From Erythrobacteraceae bacterium (GTDB lineage: Bacteria; Pseudomonadota; Alphaproteobacteria; Sphingomonadales; Sphingomonadaceae), in contig JAHEAX010000002.1 in assembly GCA_024642525.1 (NCBI GenBank), forward strand, positions 1 to 64,000: a stretch of DNA of 64,000 nt. Reading direction: 5' to 3'. Both the position numbers and the translations under genes were made by a program. The notes beneath the pieces were generated by a model. It saw only the letters and a list, made by a program, of their open reading frames with translations. It made no database searches and was not told where the DNA came from. Below are positions 19,336-27,604 of the stretch, piece after piece; the stretch's first letter is position 1, and every line of letters begins with the position of its first letter.

Positions 19336-20013
19336 TCAGGGCAGCTGCCACCTCACTGAATTGGTGAATGTGCCAGCAGTCTTTTCGCCTGCCCTGTCAC
19401 GCGCAGGGTCGAACCGGGCGCGGCGGGTCACAAGGTCGCAGGTTGCCTTATCCAGCACATCATGGCCGCTTGAACGCGTGATTAGGCAGGATTCCACCCT
19501 TCCATTGGCGCCGACCTGAAGCTTGAAGCCTGCGGTTCCGGTCAATTCACGGTTTATCCAGCTGGTCCGGTAATCCTGCGTGGTTACCCAGCTTGCCGGA
19601 TCGTTCCGGGGCGATACCGCCACAGGCTCAAAGGCCGGTTTCATCTTGCCAGTGCCGCCCGGCACAGGGGTGATGTTGGGCGTGGCCTTGGGGATGATGT
19701 CAGGCAAGGGCGGAAGTAGCAAGTCAGTGGTATCGACCAGCGGCGGCTGCGGCTGCAGGGTGATGGGCGGCTGCGGCGTGAAGATGGGCGGGGCGGCCGA
19801 GTCTGCACGCGGCGTGTCCACTTCCGGCACTGGCGGCGGTTCGGGCGGCTTGGGTGTAATAATGGTCGCTTCGGGGTTTTTCTGGATGATGGTTTCCACA
19901 AAATCCACGGCCATCCCGCTCACCAGCAAATAGCCGATGGCAGCATGGATGGCGATTACGCCAACGACAGCCTTGCTGCGACCTTCCGTAAGCCTCTGGT
20001 CAACATATGCCAT
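19336..20013 (-). CDS. Energy transducer TonB
   Basis: Protein of 225 aa with the classic TonB plan. A short cytoplasmic start is followed by one N-terminal membrane anchor (AVVGVIAIHAAIGYLLVSGMAV, about 15-36). A long Pro/Glu/Thr-rich periplasmic spacer (KPPEPPPVPEV ... PPITLQPQPPL) spans about 52-125. The C-terminal TonB domain runs from about 150, with GTAGFKLQVGANGRVESCLITRSSG. It couples the proton-motive force to outer-membrane receptors. No exbB/exbD is adjacent. AAAGGAGAG precedes the ATG, and a dyad-symmetric element lies about 60 bp upstream. Confidence 0.92.
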   Translation of the reverse strand: MAYVDQRLTEGRSKAVVGVIAIHAAIGYLLVSGMAVDFVETIIQKNPEATIITPKPPEPPPVPEVDTPRADSAAPPIFTPQPPITLQPQPPLVDTTDLLLPPLPDIIPKATPNITPVPGGTGKMKPAFEPVAVSPRNDPASWVTTQDYRTSWINRELTGTAGFKLQVGANGRVESCLITRSSGHDVLDKATCDLVTRRARFDPARDRAGEKTAGTFTNSVRWQLP

Positions 20014-20068
20014 GTCTCTCTCCTTTCATGTCATGTCCGCCTTGCCGTTTTCGGAATCGCGGATTGCT

Positions 20069-20085
20069 ATGTTACAACATAACAT
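20069..20085. promoter_or_regulatory. Inverted repeat upstream of tonB
   Basis: ATGTTA-CAACA-TAACAT is a perfect 6-bp inverted repeat with a 5-bp spacer, 56 bp upstream of the tonB start codon, in an AT-rich patch. It has operator geometry. It does not match a Fur 19-mer well, so the binding protein is unknown. Confidence 0.4.
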
Positions 20086-20202
20086 GACACTGGAGATTGA
20101 GACGGACAAGAAAAATCGCGTGGCAAACTGCCACTTAAACCGGTCAAAACATTGGGAAAGCTGCCGGTAGCGAGGGCAGGCCCCCGCTACCGGAAGATTG
20201 AT

Positions 20203-20859
20203 CTACTTGATCGGGCAGTCCGGAGACAGGCGGAAATCGAGGTAATTGTCAACCGATCCCATCAGGTCTTCGATTTCGTTTTCGAAGAAATGGTTGGCCC
20301 GCGGGATCTCTTCGTGATGGATGGTGATGTGCTTCTGCGTGCGCAGCTTGTCGACCAGTTTCTGCACTGCGCTTGGCTGCACAACCGTGTCGGCAACGCC
20401 CTGGATGAAGATGCCTGATGCAGGGCAAGGGGCGAGGAACGAGAAGTCATACATGTTGGCTGGCGGGGCAATGGAGATGAAGCCGCGCACTTCCGGGCGG
20501 CGCATAAGCAATTGCATGCCAATCAGCGCGCCGAAGCTGACGCCGGCAACCCAGGTCGTCTGCGCTTCCGGGTGGATCGATTGCACCCAGTCAAGCGCCG
20601 CTGCAGCATCGGACAATTCGCCAATGCCATTGTCGAAGCTGCCCTGGCTGCGGCCTACGCCGCGAAAGTTGAAGCGCAATGTGGCAAAGCCGCGATCGGT
20701 AAAGGTCTTGAACAGGCGCTGGGTAATACGCTCGTTCATCGTGCCGCCGCCCTGTGGGTGCGGGTGCAGGATCATGGCAACCGGTGCGCGCGGGCGGGGT
20801 GCAGGAGTGTAACGGCCTTCAAGACGGCCCTCAGGGCCGGGAAAAATCACAGATGGCAT
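20203..20859 (-). CDS. Alpha/beta hydrolase (dienelactone-hydrolase-like)
   Basis: Protein of 218 aa. The oxyanion-side motif HPHPQGGGTMNE (about 32-43) and FRGVGRSQG (about 65-73) are characteristic of a widespread alphaproteobacterial hydrolase family. The nucleophile elbow is GVSFGA (Ser at about 106), with the acid residue in QGVADTVVQP (about 156-165) and the catalytic His in ANHFFE (about 192). A signal peptide is absent, so it is cytoplasmic. The substrate is unknown. It is divergent from the cysteine desulfurase genes with a 127-bp intergenic region. Confidence 0.85.
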   Translation of the reverse strand: MPSVIFPGPEGRLEGRYTPAPRPRAPVAMILHPHPQGGGTMNERITQRLFKTFTDRGFATLRFNFRGVGRSQGSFDNGIGELSDAAAALDWVQSIHPEAQTTWVAGVSFGALIGMQLLMRRPEVRGFISIAPPANMYDFSFLAPCPASGIFIQGVADTVVQPSAVQKLVDKLRTQKHITIHHEEIPRANHFFENEIEDLMGSVDNYLDFRLSPDCPIK

Positions 20860-20986
20860 AATTGACCTGTCAGAAGAGTGCGGGTGCGCGGGTAGCGCGG
20901 ACCATATGCTAAGCTATATAGTGATAAACCCGCTTTTCGCAATTCCCGCGATCATGCCGCCCCATTAGTAGACGAGTTAGCCAATC

Positions 20987-22057
20987 TTGCGCACATATCT
21001 TGACCATGCAGCCACTTCGCCGCTTCGTCCGCAAGCGGCAGAAGCATTGCGCGATGGCTTTGAAATATGGGCAAATCCGTCCAGCCCGCACGCCGAAGGG
21101 CGAAAGGCGCGGGCTGCGCTGGAAGATGCGCGGGCGCGGATAAAATCAGCCCTTGGCTGGACGGGCGAGATCATCCTCACCAGCGGCGCGAGCGAGGCGG
21201 CGGAACTGGCCATGAGCCGTGCAAACGGCGGTGCCCGTCTGGTGAGTGCGGTCGAACATGATGCCGTGCTCAAGGCAGCGCCGACAGCAGAGCGGCTGCC
21301 GGTATTGCCCGATGGCATGGTGGATGCGGAAATCCTGCGTGAAGCTGTCGATGGGCGGGGCGCACCTGTCGTTGCCATCCAGCAGGTAAATTCCGAGACA
21401 GGTTGCCAGCAGGACATCGGCGCATTGTCGCAAGTGGTGCATGATGCAGGCGGGCTGATGGTGGTGGACTGCGCGCAGAGTGCTGGCAAAATAGCACTAG
21501 ATGGCGGAACGGACATGGCCATCGTGTCAGCCCATAAATTTGGCGGGCCAATCGGCATCGGCGCACTGCTGGTGCGCGATTTTGCCATGCTGGAACCTGT
21601 TGGCGGGCAGGAGCGCGGATATCGCCGCGGCACGGAAAACTTGCCTGGCGCAATGGCCATGGCGGCCGCGTTGGAAGCCTGCGATATACCCTATGTTGGC
21701 GAAGATGTGCTTGAACCGCTGGAACTGTTCCGGGACGAAGTCATTGCGCTGGGCGGTGTGTGGCTTTCAGACCGGCTTGGCGCGTCCACGCCCTATATCC
21801 GCGCGGTTGCGATGCCGGGCATGTCGGGCAGCGCCCAGCTGATGCGGTTCGACATGGCGGGCATCGCCGTTAGCCAGGGGTCTGCCTGTTCGTCGGGCAG
21901 CCTGCGGCAAAGCCATGTGCTGGAGGCAATGTCACTGGAAGATGATTTGATAGCGCGCACCATCCGTGTCAGCTTCGGGTGGAATACCGCACGCGCCGAT
22001 GTCGAGCGGTTTTGCGAGGTTTGGCTGGAAATGGCGCGGCAAGGGAAAACCACCTGA
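20987..22057 (+). CDS. Cysteine desulfurase (NifS/IscS family), first of a tandem pair
   Basis: Protein of 356 aa, started at the TTG at 20987 because the family begins (M)RTYLDHAATSPLRP. The PLP-binding lysine lies in VSAHKFGGPIG (about 184) and the persulfide-forming cysteine in SQGSACSSGSLRQSH (about 305), so all key residues are present. Family class V aminotransferase. It shares the overall plan, but only moderate identity by eye, with the next gene, two bases downstream. It takes sulfur from cysteine for Fe-S clusters or thio-modification. The substrate acceptor cannot be told from the sequence. Confidence 0.92.
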   Translation: MRTYLDHAATSPLRPQAAEALRDGFEIWANPSSPHAEGRKARAALEDARARIKSALGWTGEIILTSGASEAAELAMSRANGGARLVSAVEHDAVLKAAPTAERLPVLPDGMVDAEILREAVDGRGAPVVAIQQVNSETGCQQDIGALSQVVHDAGGLMVVDCAQSAGKIALDGGTDMAIVSAHKFGGPIGIGALLVRDFAMLEPVGGQERGYRRGTENLPGAMAMAAALEACDIPYVGEDVLEPLELFRDEVIALGGVWLSDRLGASTPYIRAVAMPGMSGSAQLMRFDMAGIAVSQGSACSSGSLRQSHVLEAMSLEDDLIARTIRVSFGWNTARADVERFCEVWLEMARQGKTT

Positions 22058-22059
22058 GC

Positions 22060-23136
22060 ATGATCTATCTCGACTATCAGGCAACCACGCCCCTTGCGCC
22101 CGAAGCGCGCGAGGCGATGCTTCGCTGGCTGGACGGGCCGGACGGCACAGGATTTGCCAATCCGCATAGCCCGCATGCGCTTGGGCGGCAGGCCCATGCG
22201 GCGATTGAACTGGCGAGGGAACGGGTCGCCGGCCTCTTTCCAGCAGGCGGCAGGGTAATCTTCACAGGATCTGCAACAGAGGCGATCAACCTTGCCATCC
22301 GTGGCAGCGCAGCAGGCCCGTCTGCAATTTCCGCCATCGAACATGCCGCCGTGCGCGACACCGCAATGTCTATGGGCGACTGCCGGAATTTGCCCGTCAA
22401 TTCTGCCGGGATTGTCGATGCGGAAGTGCCGATTGCCGAAGGCACAAAGCTGGTCGCGGTGATGCAGGTCAATAATGAGATCGGCACGATCCAGCCGGTG
22501 GAACGGCTTGCGCAACGTGCCACTGCCATGGGCGCGCTATTCCTGTGCGATGCGGTGCAGGGCGCAGGAAAACTGGATGCGCCGCGCGGGGCAGACATGA
22601 TCGCCATCAGCGCACATAAATTTCATGGCCCCAAGGGTGTTGGTGCCTTGTGGCTGCGCGACGGGCTGGAAATATCGTCGATGATCACTGGCGGTGGGCA
22701 GGAACAGGGGCTTCGTTCAGGCACATTAAGCCCTGCGCTGATTGCAGGAATGGGCGTGGCAGCCCAGCTTGCGGTAGAGCGCAAGAACGAAGACGCGGCC
22801 CATGTCGAGCAGCTGTGGCAACGCGCGCGCGAATGTTTTTCCGGCTGGACCCTGAATGGCAGCGAGGAACAGCGCTGGCATGGCAATCTCAACCTGCGGC
22901 GTGAAGGCGTGGATGTGTCCCGCCTGATGAGCGATTGCAGGGACATCATGTTCAGCGCCGGTTCTGCCTGCGCCAGCGGCTCTGGCAGGCCTAGCCATGT
23001 GCTGAAAGCAATTGGGCTTGACGATCGGGCGGCGAAAGGCTCGATAAGACTTGGATTCGGGCGCTACACGACGCTTGACCAGATCGAGGATGCCGCAAAC
23101 AGGATCAATGCCGCAGCAGCGGCACAGGAGGTCTGA
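22060..23136 (+). CDS. Cysteine desulfurase (NifS/IscS family), second of a tandem pair
   Basis: Protein of 358 aa from the ATG at 22060, two bases after the preceding stop; the longer ORF-track frame runs back into the first desulfurase. It begins MIYLDYQATTPLAPEA. The PLP lysine is in ISAHKFHGPKG (about 186) and the catalytic cysteine in SAGSACASGSGRPSH (about 306). Both copies therefore appear catalytically complete, and this is not a decayed duplicate. The stop codon overlaps the start of a [2Fe-2S] ferredoxin (TGATG), suggesting one transcript feeding Fe-S assembly or a sulfur-transfer pathway. Confidence 0.93.
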   Translation: MIYLDYQATTPLAPEAREAMLRWLDGPDGTGFANPHSPHALGRQAHAAIELARERVAGLFPAGGRVIFTGSATEAINLAIRGSAAGPSAISAIEHAAVRDTAMSMGDCRNLPVNSAGIVDAEVPIAEGTKLVAVMQVNNEIGTIQPVERLAQRATAMGALFLCDAVQGAGKLDAPRGADMIAISAHKFHGPKGVGALWLRDGLEISSMITGGGQEQGLRSGTLSPALIAGMGVAAQLAVERKNEDAAHVEQLWQRARECFSGWTLNGSEEQRWHGNLNLRREGVDVSRLMSDCRDIMFSAGSACASGSGRPSHVLKAIGLDDRAAKGSIRLGFGRYTTLDQIEDAANRINAAAAAQEV

Positions 23137-23468
23137 TGGTTCGCGTGCGCTTCATTACCGCCCGGGGTGAAACAGTCGATACCGAAGGGGCAGAAGGCTC
23201 GTCATTGCTCGAAGCCGGGCAGGCCGCCGGTATGCCGCTGGAAGGCACCTGCGAAGGCCAGATGGCCTGTTCCACCTGCCATGTCATCATAGCTCCGGAT
23301 TGGTTCGGCAAACTGGATGAAGCGTGTGAGGAAGAAGAAGACATGCTCGACCTTGCAGCAGGAATAACCCGCACAAGCCGCCTGTCATGCCAGATAACCC
23401 TGACTTCCGACCTCGACGGTATAGAAGTGAACATCCCGCCTGAAAGCAGGGATATGCAGGGCCGCTGA
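23136..23468 (+). CDS. [2Fe-2S] ferredoxin, adrenodoxin/ISC type
   Basis: Protein of 110 aa. Cluster ligands are arranged C-x5-C-x2-C plus a distant Cys: GTCEGQMACSTCHVII (about 45-60) and LSCQITLT (about 88), the spacing of vertebrate-type/ISC ferredoxins. An acidic patch ACEEEEDMLDL lies in the recognition helix. It likely donates electrons to Fe-S assembly or to a cytochrome P450. The adjacent cysteine desulfurases favour the first role. The start codon overlaps the desulfurase stop. Confidence 0.93.
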   Translation: MVRVRFITARGETVDTEGAEGSSLLEAGQAAGMPLEGTCEGQMACSTCHVIIAPDWFGKLDEACEEEEDMLDLAAGITRTSRLSCQITLTSDLDGIEVNIPPESRDMQGR

Positions 23469-23472
23469 AGAC

Positions 23473-23510
23473 GTGGGGGCGGGGCCAGTGATTATGGCCG
23501 TAACCCCCAC
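23473..23510. terminator. Nested hairpin between convergent genes
   Basis: An outer stem GTGGGGG/CCCCCAC (7 bp) encloses an inner stem GGCCA/TGGCC, 4 bp after the ferredoxin stop. There is no long T-run on either strand, so it may stabilise 3' ends or act as a weak bidirectional terminator. Confidence 0.55.
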
Positions 23511-23526
23511 ATCATCGTCGGCAAAT

Positions 23527-24438
23527 TCAGGTTGAGGGTGCCTGTGATTTGCCTGCGGCCAAGCGGCGCTGAAGCCGCAATCCGCCAAGCCCGATCGCGC
23601 CAACCGGCACGGCGACCGCCAGCATTACGATAAGCGCCGCAATCATCATTCCAAGGATGGAACCAAGCGACCCCAGCGCGCTGCGGATCGGGTCGATGAA
23701 CCCGCCCGAAGCGGGGCTGGGGGATTCGTATGAAATACTGATCCGGCTGTAGGCGACACGTCCGCGCATTTCCTCCAGCCAGCTTCGCGCCTGATCGATT
23801 TCCTCGTTTACGCGGGCAACACCGCGTTCGGCTTCCACCAGTTCGGAAACCTTACCCTGCCGTGTTTCCAGCACGTTGAGCAGCCGGTCACGCAGCACCG
23901 TGCGGGCGCGCAGGCGGGCTTCGGTGTCGATAATCTGCTTTGACAATTCCTCGCCCTGCATGGTGGCCGAAACCTGGTCACCGCCAGCGCGTGATGCAGC
24001 AGCTGCCAGTTTCTTGCCAAAATCGCGGGCCTTGGGCGCGGCCACCGCCAATTGCAGCTGGCCCGAGGCATATTCCCCTTCCTGGCCGGAATGGGTCATC
24101 GACAGGATCTGGCAGGTGTAGGGGCCCTGCGCTTCGCAGAGATCGGCATGGTCCTGCTGAAGGCTGGCAATGTCATCGCCCGGCAGCCTGTATCCATAAT
24201 CATAGACATAGGCGACCTTGGGCATAGTGACGGGGATATCGGCGCGGCTGTCGATGCCGGACAAAGCGCCTGCCTGAGGGCTTTCGGCCTGCTCCGGCTC
24301 ATCCACGGCCATTCCTGCGTCTGCTGCGGCTTCCGCCATATCCGTCGTTGCATTGCCCACAGGTGCCTCTTCACATGCAGCTAGCATTAAAAGTGGGGCG
24401 CACCCCATGATCAAACCGCGATTAAAAGCCTGCCTCAT
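23527..24438 (-). CDS. DUF4349 domain lipoprotein
   Basis: Protein of 303 aa from the ATG at 24438, preceded by AAAGGAGG; the ORF-track start at 24543 lies upstream of this Shine-Dalgarno site. It has lipoprotein signal GLIMGCAPLLMLAAC with lipobox at about 18-21. An acidic Ala/Glu linker follows, then the DUF4349 domain (VAYVYDYGYRLPGDDIASLQ ... LQLAVAAPKARDFGKKLAA). A coiled-coil heptad-rich part (VSELVEAERGVARVNEEIDQARSWLEEM, about 205-232) and a C-terminal membrane segment (ILGMMIAALIVMLAVAVPVGAIG) complete it. It would be anchored at both ends. Function unknown. Confidence 0.88.
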   Translation of the reverse strand: MRQAFNRGLIMGCAPLLMLAACEEAPVGNATTDMAEAAADAGMAVDEPEQAESPQAGALSGIDSRADIPVTMPKVAYVYDYGYRLPGDDIASLQQDHADLCEAQGPYTCQILSMTHSGQEGEYASGQLQLAVAAPKARDFGKKLAAAASRAGGDQVSATMQGEELSKQIIDTEARLRARTVLRDRLLNVLETRQGKVSELVEAERGVARVNEEIDQARSWLEEMRGRVAYSRISISYESPSPASGGFIDPIRSALGSLGSILGMMIAALIVMLAVAVPVGAIGLGGLRLQRRLAAGKSQAPST

Positions 24439-24510
24439 TTCAGCCTCCTTTATGCCACAATTTCGCCATAATTGAGCCTGGATTTCAGTTTTGGCAAGCG
24501 CAAAATGCGA

Positions 24511-24550
24511 AATGGCCCTGCTGCACGGTTGCAGCAGGGCCATTTTTACA
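24511..24550 (-). terminator. Strong hairpin terminator of the DJ-1-like gene
   Basis: A 15-bp perfect inverted repeat AATGGCCCTGCTGCA/TGCAGCAGGGCCATT with a 4-nt loop lies 17-23 bp after the stop codon of the minus-strand DJ-1-like gene. On the minus strand it is followed by TTTCGCATTTT. On the plus strand it is followed by TTT. Confidence 0.85.
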
Positions 24551-24566
24551 GTTTAAGTTGAGTTGT

Positions 24567-25109
24567 TTAGGCCGGTTCTTTGGCCATTTCGTTCATGCTG
24601 TCGATCAGCGCTTGCGAAAAGGCCGGAATATCGTCCGGGCAGCGGCTGGTGATGAGATTGCCATCTTTGGCCACTTGCTGATCGACCACATTCGCGCCTG
24701 CATTGCGAAGATCCGTGCGGATGGATTTCCAGCCCGTCACCGTCCGTCCGCTGACGATATCTGCTTCAATAAGCAGCCATGGCGCGTGGCAGATTGCGGC
24801 AATCGGTTTTCCCGCACGATCAAATTCGCGGACAATGCCGACAGCCTTTTCGTTGGTCCGCAAAATGTCGGGGTTGATTTGTCCACCGGGCAGCAACAGC
24901 GCATCGAACTCTGCGACATTCACATCGTCCAAAGTAGCATCGACATCGACAGAATCGCCCCAGTCATCATCATCCCATCCCTGGATCTCGCCCGGTTCGA
25001 TGCTGACAACAGTGGTTTGGATGCCAGCCTTTTCCAGTTTGGCCTTCGGCCCTGTCAGTTCCGATTGTTCATAGCCATCGGTCGCGAGGATCATTACCCG
25101 CTGAGTCAT
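24567..25109 (-). CDS. DJ-1/PfpI family protein (type 1 glutamine amidotransferase-like)
   Basis: Protein of 180 aa from the ATG at 25109 with AAGGAGC upstream. It starts MTQRVMILATDGYEQSEL, the standard DJ-1/PfpI beginning (strand, then D-G-x-E-x-x-E). The nucleophile elbow IAAICHAPWLLIEAD has the conserved Cys at about 106, preceded by LLLPGGQINPD (about 74) and followed by TGWKSIRTDLRNAGA. Family members include general stress protein YhbO/Gsp18, proposed to act in deglycation or as a chaperone/protease. It has its own terminator and is divergent from parC. Confidence 0.9.
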   Translation of the reverse strand: MTQRVMILATDGYEQSELTGPKAKLEKAGIQTTVVSIEPGEIQGWDDDDWGDSVDVDATLDDVNVAEFDALLLPGGQINPDILRTNEKAVGIVREFDRAGKPIAAICHAPWLLIEADIVSGRTVTGWKSIRTDLRNAGANVVDQQVAKDGNLITSRCPDDIPAFSQALIDSMNEMAKEPA

Positions 25110-25207
25110 ATTTAGCTCCTTGAATTGGTGTCGTTTGTTCAACGGGCGGGGAAAGCGAGTGGTTCCCTTATTGTTAGGCGAGCCGTGGCGGTGATAGGGC
25201 AAGCCGC

Positions 25208-27517
25208 ATGGCCACTACCGACATTGAAAAATCCGATTCCGACCCTGCCGATTCCATCGTCAATGAATCCTTCGATTCCGCCTTGTCGGAACGGTATCTT
25301 GTCTATGCGATGTCCACGATCACGGCGCGTTCGCTGCCTGATCTGCGCGATGGGCTGAAGCCGGTTCACCGCCGCCTGTTGTGGGCGATGCGGCAATTGA
25401 AGCTGGCGCCGACCGATGCATTCAAGAAATCGGCGCGCGTGGTGGGCGATGTCATCGGCAAATATCACCCGCATGGCGATGCCTCTGTCTATGATGCGAT
25501 GGTCCGCCTGGCGCAGAGTTTTGCGCTGCGTTATCCGCTGGTCGAAGGGCAGGGCAATTTCGGCAATATCGACGGCGATAATGCCGCTGCCTATCGCTAC
25601 ACCGAAGCACGCCTGACCAAGACGGCCATCACCCTGATGCAGGGCCTGGATGAAGGTACGGTCGACTTCATTCCTACCTATAATGGCGAGGAAGAAGAGC
25701 CGGAGATTTTCCCCGGCATCTTTCCCAATCTGCTGGCCAATGGCGCCAGCGGTATCGCCGTGGGCATGGCGACATCGATACCGAGCCACAATGTCGCCGA
25801 AGTCATCGATGCGACGCTGGAACTGATCGATAACCCCCATGTCGAACATGCCCGGTTGATGGAACTGTTCCACGGGCCCGACTTTGCCACCGGCGGGCTG
25901 GTGGTGGACAGCGCAGACGCCATTTCCCACGCCTATGAAACGGGGCGCGGGTCGTTCCGTGTCAGGGGCAGGTTCCATGCTGCAGAAGCGGAAAACGAAG
26001 CAGACCGTGATGCGGGTATCGAACGCCTTGGTGGCGGACAGTGGCAGCTGGTCATCAGCGAAATCCCCTACATGGTCCAGAAGGGCAAGTTGATTGAACA
26101 GATCGCCCAGGCAATTGCGGACAAGAAGCTGCCCATCCTCGAAGACGTGCGCGACGAAAGTGACGAAGCAATTCGCATCGTGCTGGTGCCGCGCAGCCGC
26201 AATGTCGATCCTGAACTGCTGAAGGAATCGATTTACAAGCTGACCGACCTGGAAAACCGTTTCGGCCTCAATTTGAACGTGCTGGATGCGACCCGCACTC
26301 CGATGGTGATGGGGCTGAAGGAATTGCTGGGCAACTGGCTCACCAGCCAGATCGACATTCTTCAGCGGCGCACGCAGCACCGGTTGGAAAAGATTGCCGC
26401 ACGTCTCGAACTGCTCGAAGGCTATATCATCGCCTTCCTCAATCTTGACCGCGTTATCGAGATTATCCGGACAGAAGACGAGCCCAAGCCCGTGATGATG
26501 GCCGAATTCAGCCTGACTGACCGTCAGACCGAAGCCATCCTGAACATGCGCCTGCGGTCTTTGCGCAAGCTGGAAGAAATGCAGCTGCGCAATGAACACG
26601 ACGAGTTGATCAAGGAGCAGGGCGAGCTTGAGACGCTGCTGGCTTCGCCTGCCCGCCAGCGCACACGGATCAAGCGTGATCTGACGGCCTTGCGCAAGGA
26701 ATATAGCGAGGAAACCGCGATCGGTGCGCGGCGCACGACCATTGCAGAAGCGTCCCCTACGGTCGAATTTTCGATGGATGCGATGATCGAGAAGGAACCG
26801 GTGACCGTAATCCTGTCAGCCAAGGGCTGGATCAGGGCAGCGCGCGGCCATGTTGACCTCGGGCCAGATGGCAAGGGCGCTGACTTCAAGTTCAAGGAAG
26901 GCGATGGCCCGGCGTTCGCTCTTCATGCGCAGACGACTGACAAGCTGCTGATTGCGGTGGATACGGGCCGCTTCTACACCATCGGCTGTGACAAGCTGCC
27001 GGGTGCACGCGGCTTTGGTGAACCGATCCGCAACATGCTGGATATAGAGGCGGAGGCCAATATTGCCGGGCTGGTGTTGCACCGGCCCAAGGGCCAGTTG
27101 CTGCTTGCCGCGACGACCGGAAAGGGCTTTGCTGCCGAAACTGACGAGATTTTGGCAGAAACCCGAAAGGGGCGGCAGGTCGTCAACCTCAAGGGCGACA
27201 ACAAGCTGGTCGTGGTCCGCGAAATTTCTGCTGAACATGACCACGTGGCCGTGGTGGGTGACAACCGCAAACTGGTTATCTTCAGCCTTGAAGAATTGCC
27301 GATACTGGGCCGCGGGCAGGGCGTAACCTTGCAGCGTTACCGCGATGGCGGCCTGTCTGATGCGACCACCTTCACGCTTGAAGATGGCCTAAGCTGGGCA
27401 ATGGGCGGCGACAGCGGTCGCACGCGCACGGAAAAGGACGTGTGGCAGTGGAAAGTGGCGCGCGGCGCAGCGGGCCGCTTGCCGCCGCAAGGCTTCCCGC
27501 GCGACAACAGGTTCTAG
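25208..27517 (+). CDS. parC: DNA topoisomerase IV subunit A
   Basis: Protein of 769 aa, the typical length of alphaproteobacterial ParC. It starts with an acidic leader and then ALSERYLVYAMSTITARSLPDLRDGLKPVHRRLLWAM. The winged-helix QRDR block is DVIGKYHPHGDASVYDAMVRLAQ, and the catalytic tyrosine lies in AAAYRYTEARLT (about residue 130). The later GyrA-box repeats of gyrase are poorly conserved, and the C-terminal beta-pinwheel contains KGWIRAARGHVDLG. With ParE (elsewhere) it decatenates daughter chromosomes. It is monocistronic and followed by a bidirectional terminator. Confidence 0.94.
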   Translation: MATTDIEKSDSDPADSIVNESFDSALSERYLVYAMSTITARSLPDLRDGLKPVHRRLLWAMRQLKLAPTDAFKKSARVVGDVIGKYHPHGDASVYDAMVRLAQSFALRYPLVEGQGNFGNIDGDNAAAYRYTEARLTKTAITLMQGLDEGTVDFIPTYNGEEEEPEIFPGIFPNLLANGASGIAVGMATSIPSHNVAEVIDATLELIDNPHVEHARLMELFHGPDFATGGLVVDSADAISHAYETGRGSFRVRGRFHAAEAENEADRDAGIERLGGGQWQLVISEIPYMVQKGKLIEQIAQAIADKKLPILEDVRDESDEAIRIVLVPRSRNVDPELLKESIYKLTDLENRFGLNLNVLDATRTPMVMGLKELLGNWLTSQIDILQRRTQHRLEKIAARLELLEGYIIAFLNLDRVIEIIRTEDEPKPVMMAEFSLTDRQTEAILNMRLRSLRKLEEMQLRNEHDELIKEQGELETLLASPARQRTRIKRDLTALRKEYSEETAIGARRTTIAEASPTVEFSMDAMIEKEPVTVILSAKGWIRAARGHVDLGPDGKGADFKFKEGDGPAFALHAQTTDKLLIAVDTGRFYTIGCDKLPGARGFGEPIRNMLDIEAEANIAGLVLHRPKGQLLLAATTGKGFAAETDEILAETRKGRQVVNLKGDNKLVVVREISAEHDHVAVVGDNRKLVIFSLEELPILGRGQGVTLQRYRDGGLSDATTFTLEDGLSWAMGGDSGRTRTEKDVWQWKVARGAAGRLPPQGFPRDNRF

Positions 27518-27537
27518 GCTGGTTCCGGAAACGAAAA

Positions 27538-27575
27538 GGGCCAGGCACGATCATCATCGTGCCTGGCCCAATCCT
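27538..27575 (-). terminator. Bidirectional hairpin between parC and 27605 gene
   Basis: A perfect 14-bp stem GGGCCAGGCACGAT/ATCGTGCCTGGCCC with a CATC loop lies between the two convergent genes. On the minus strand it is followed by TTTTCGTTT, so it terminates the minus-strand gene best and probably also parC. Confidence 0.88.
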
Positions 27576-27604
27576 GCTTTCAGCCTATGCGGGCTGGGAA
27601 AAAC

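Noticed and set aside
24511-24550. Long inverted repeat as an IS end or CRISPR-like repeat
   Set aside because: It is a single copy, lies directly after a gene and has terminator geometry, and no transposase or repeat array is present.
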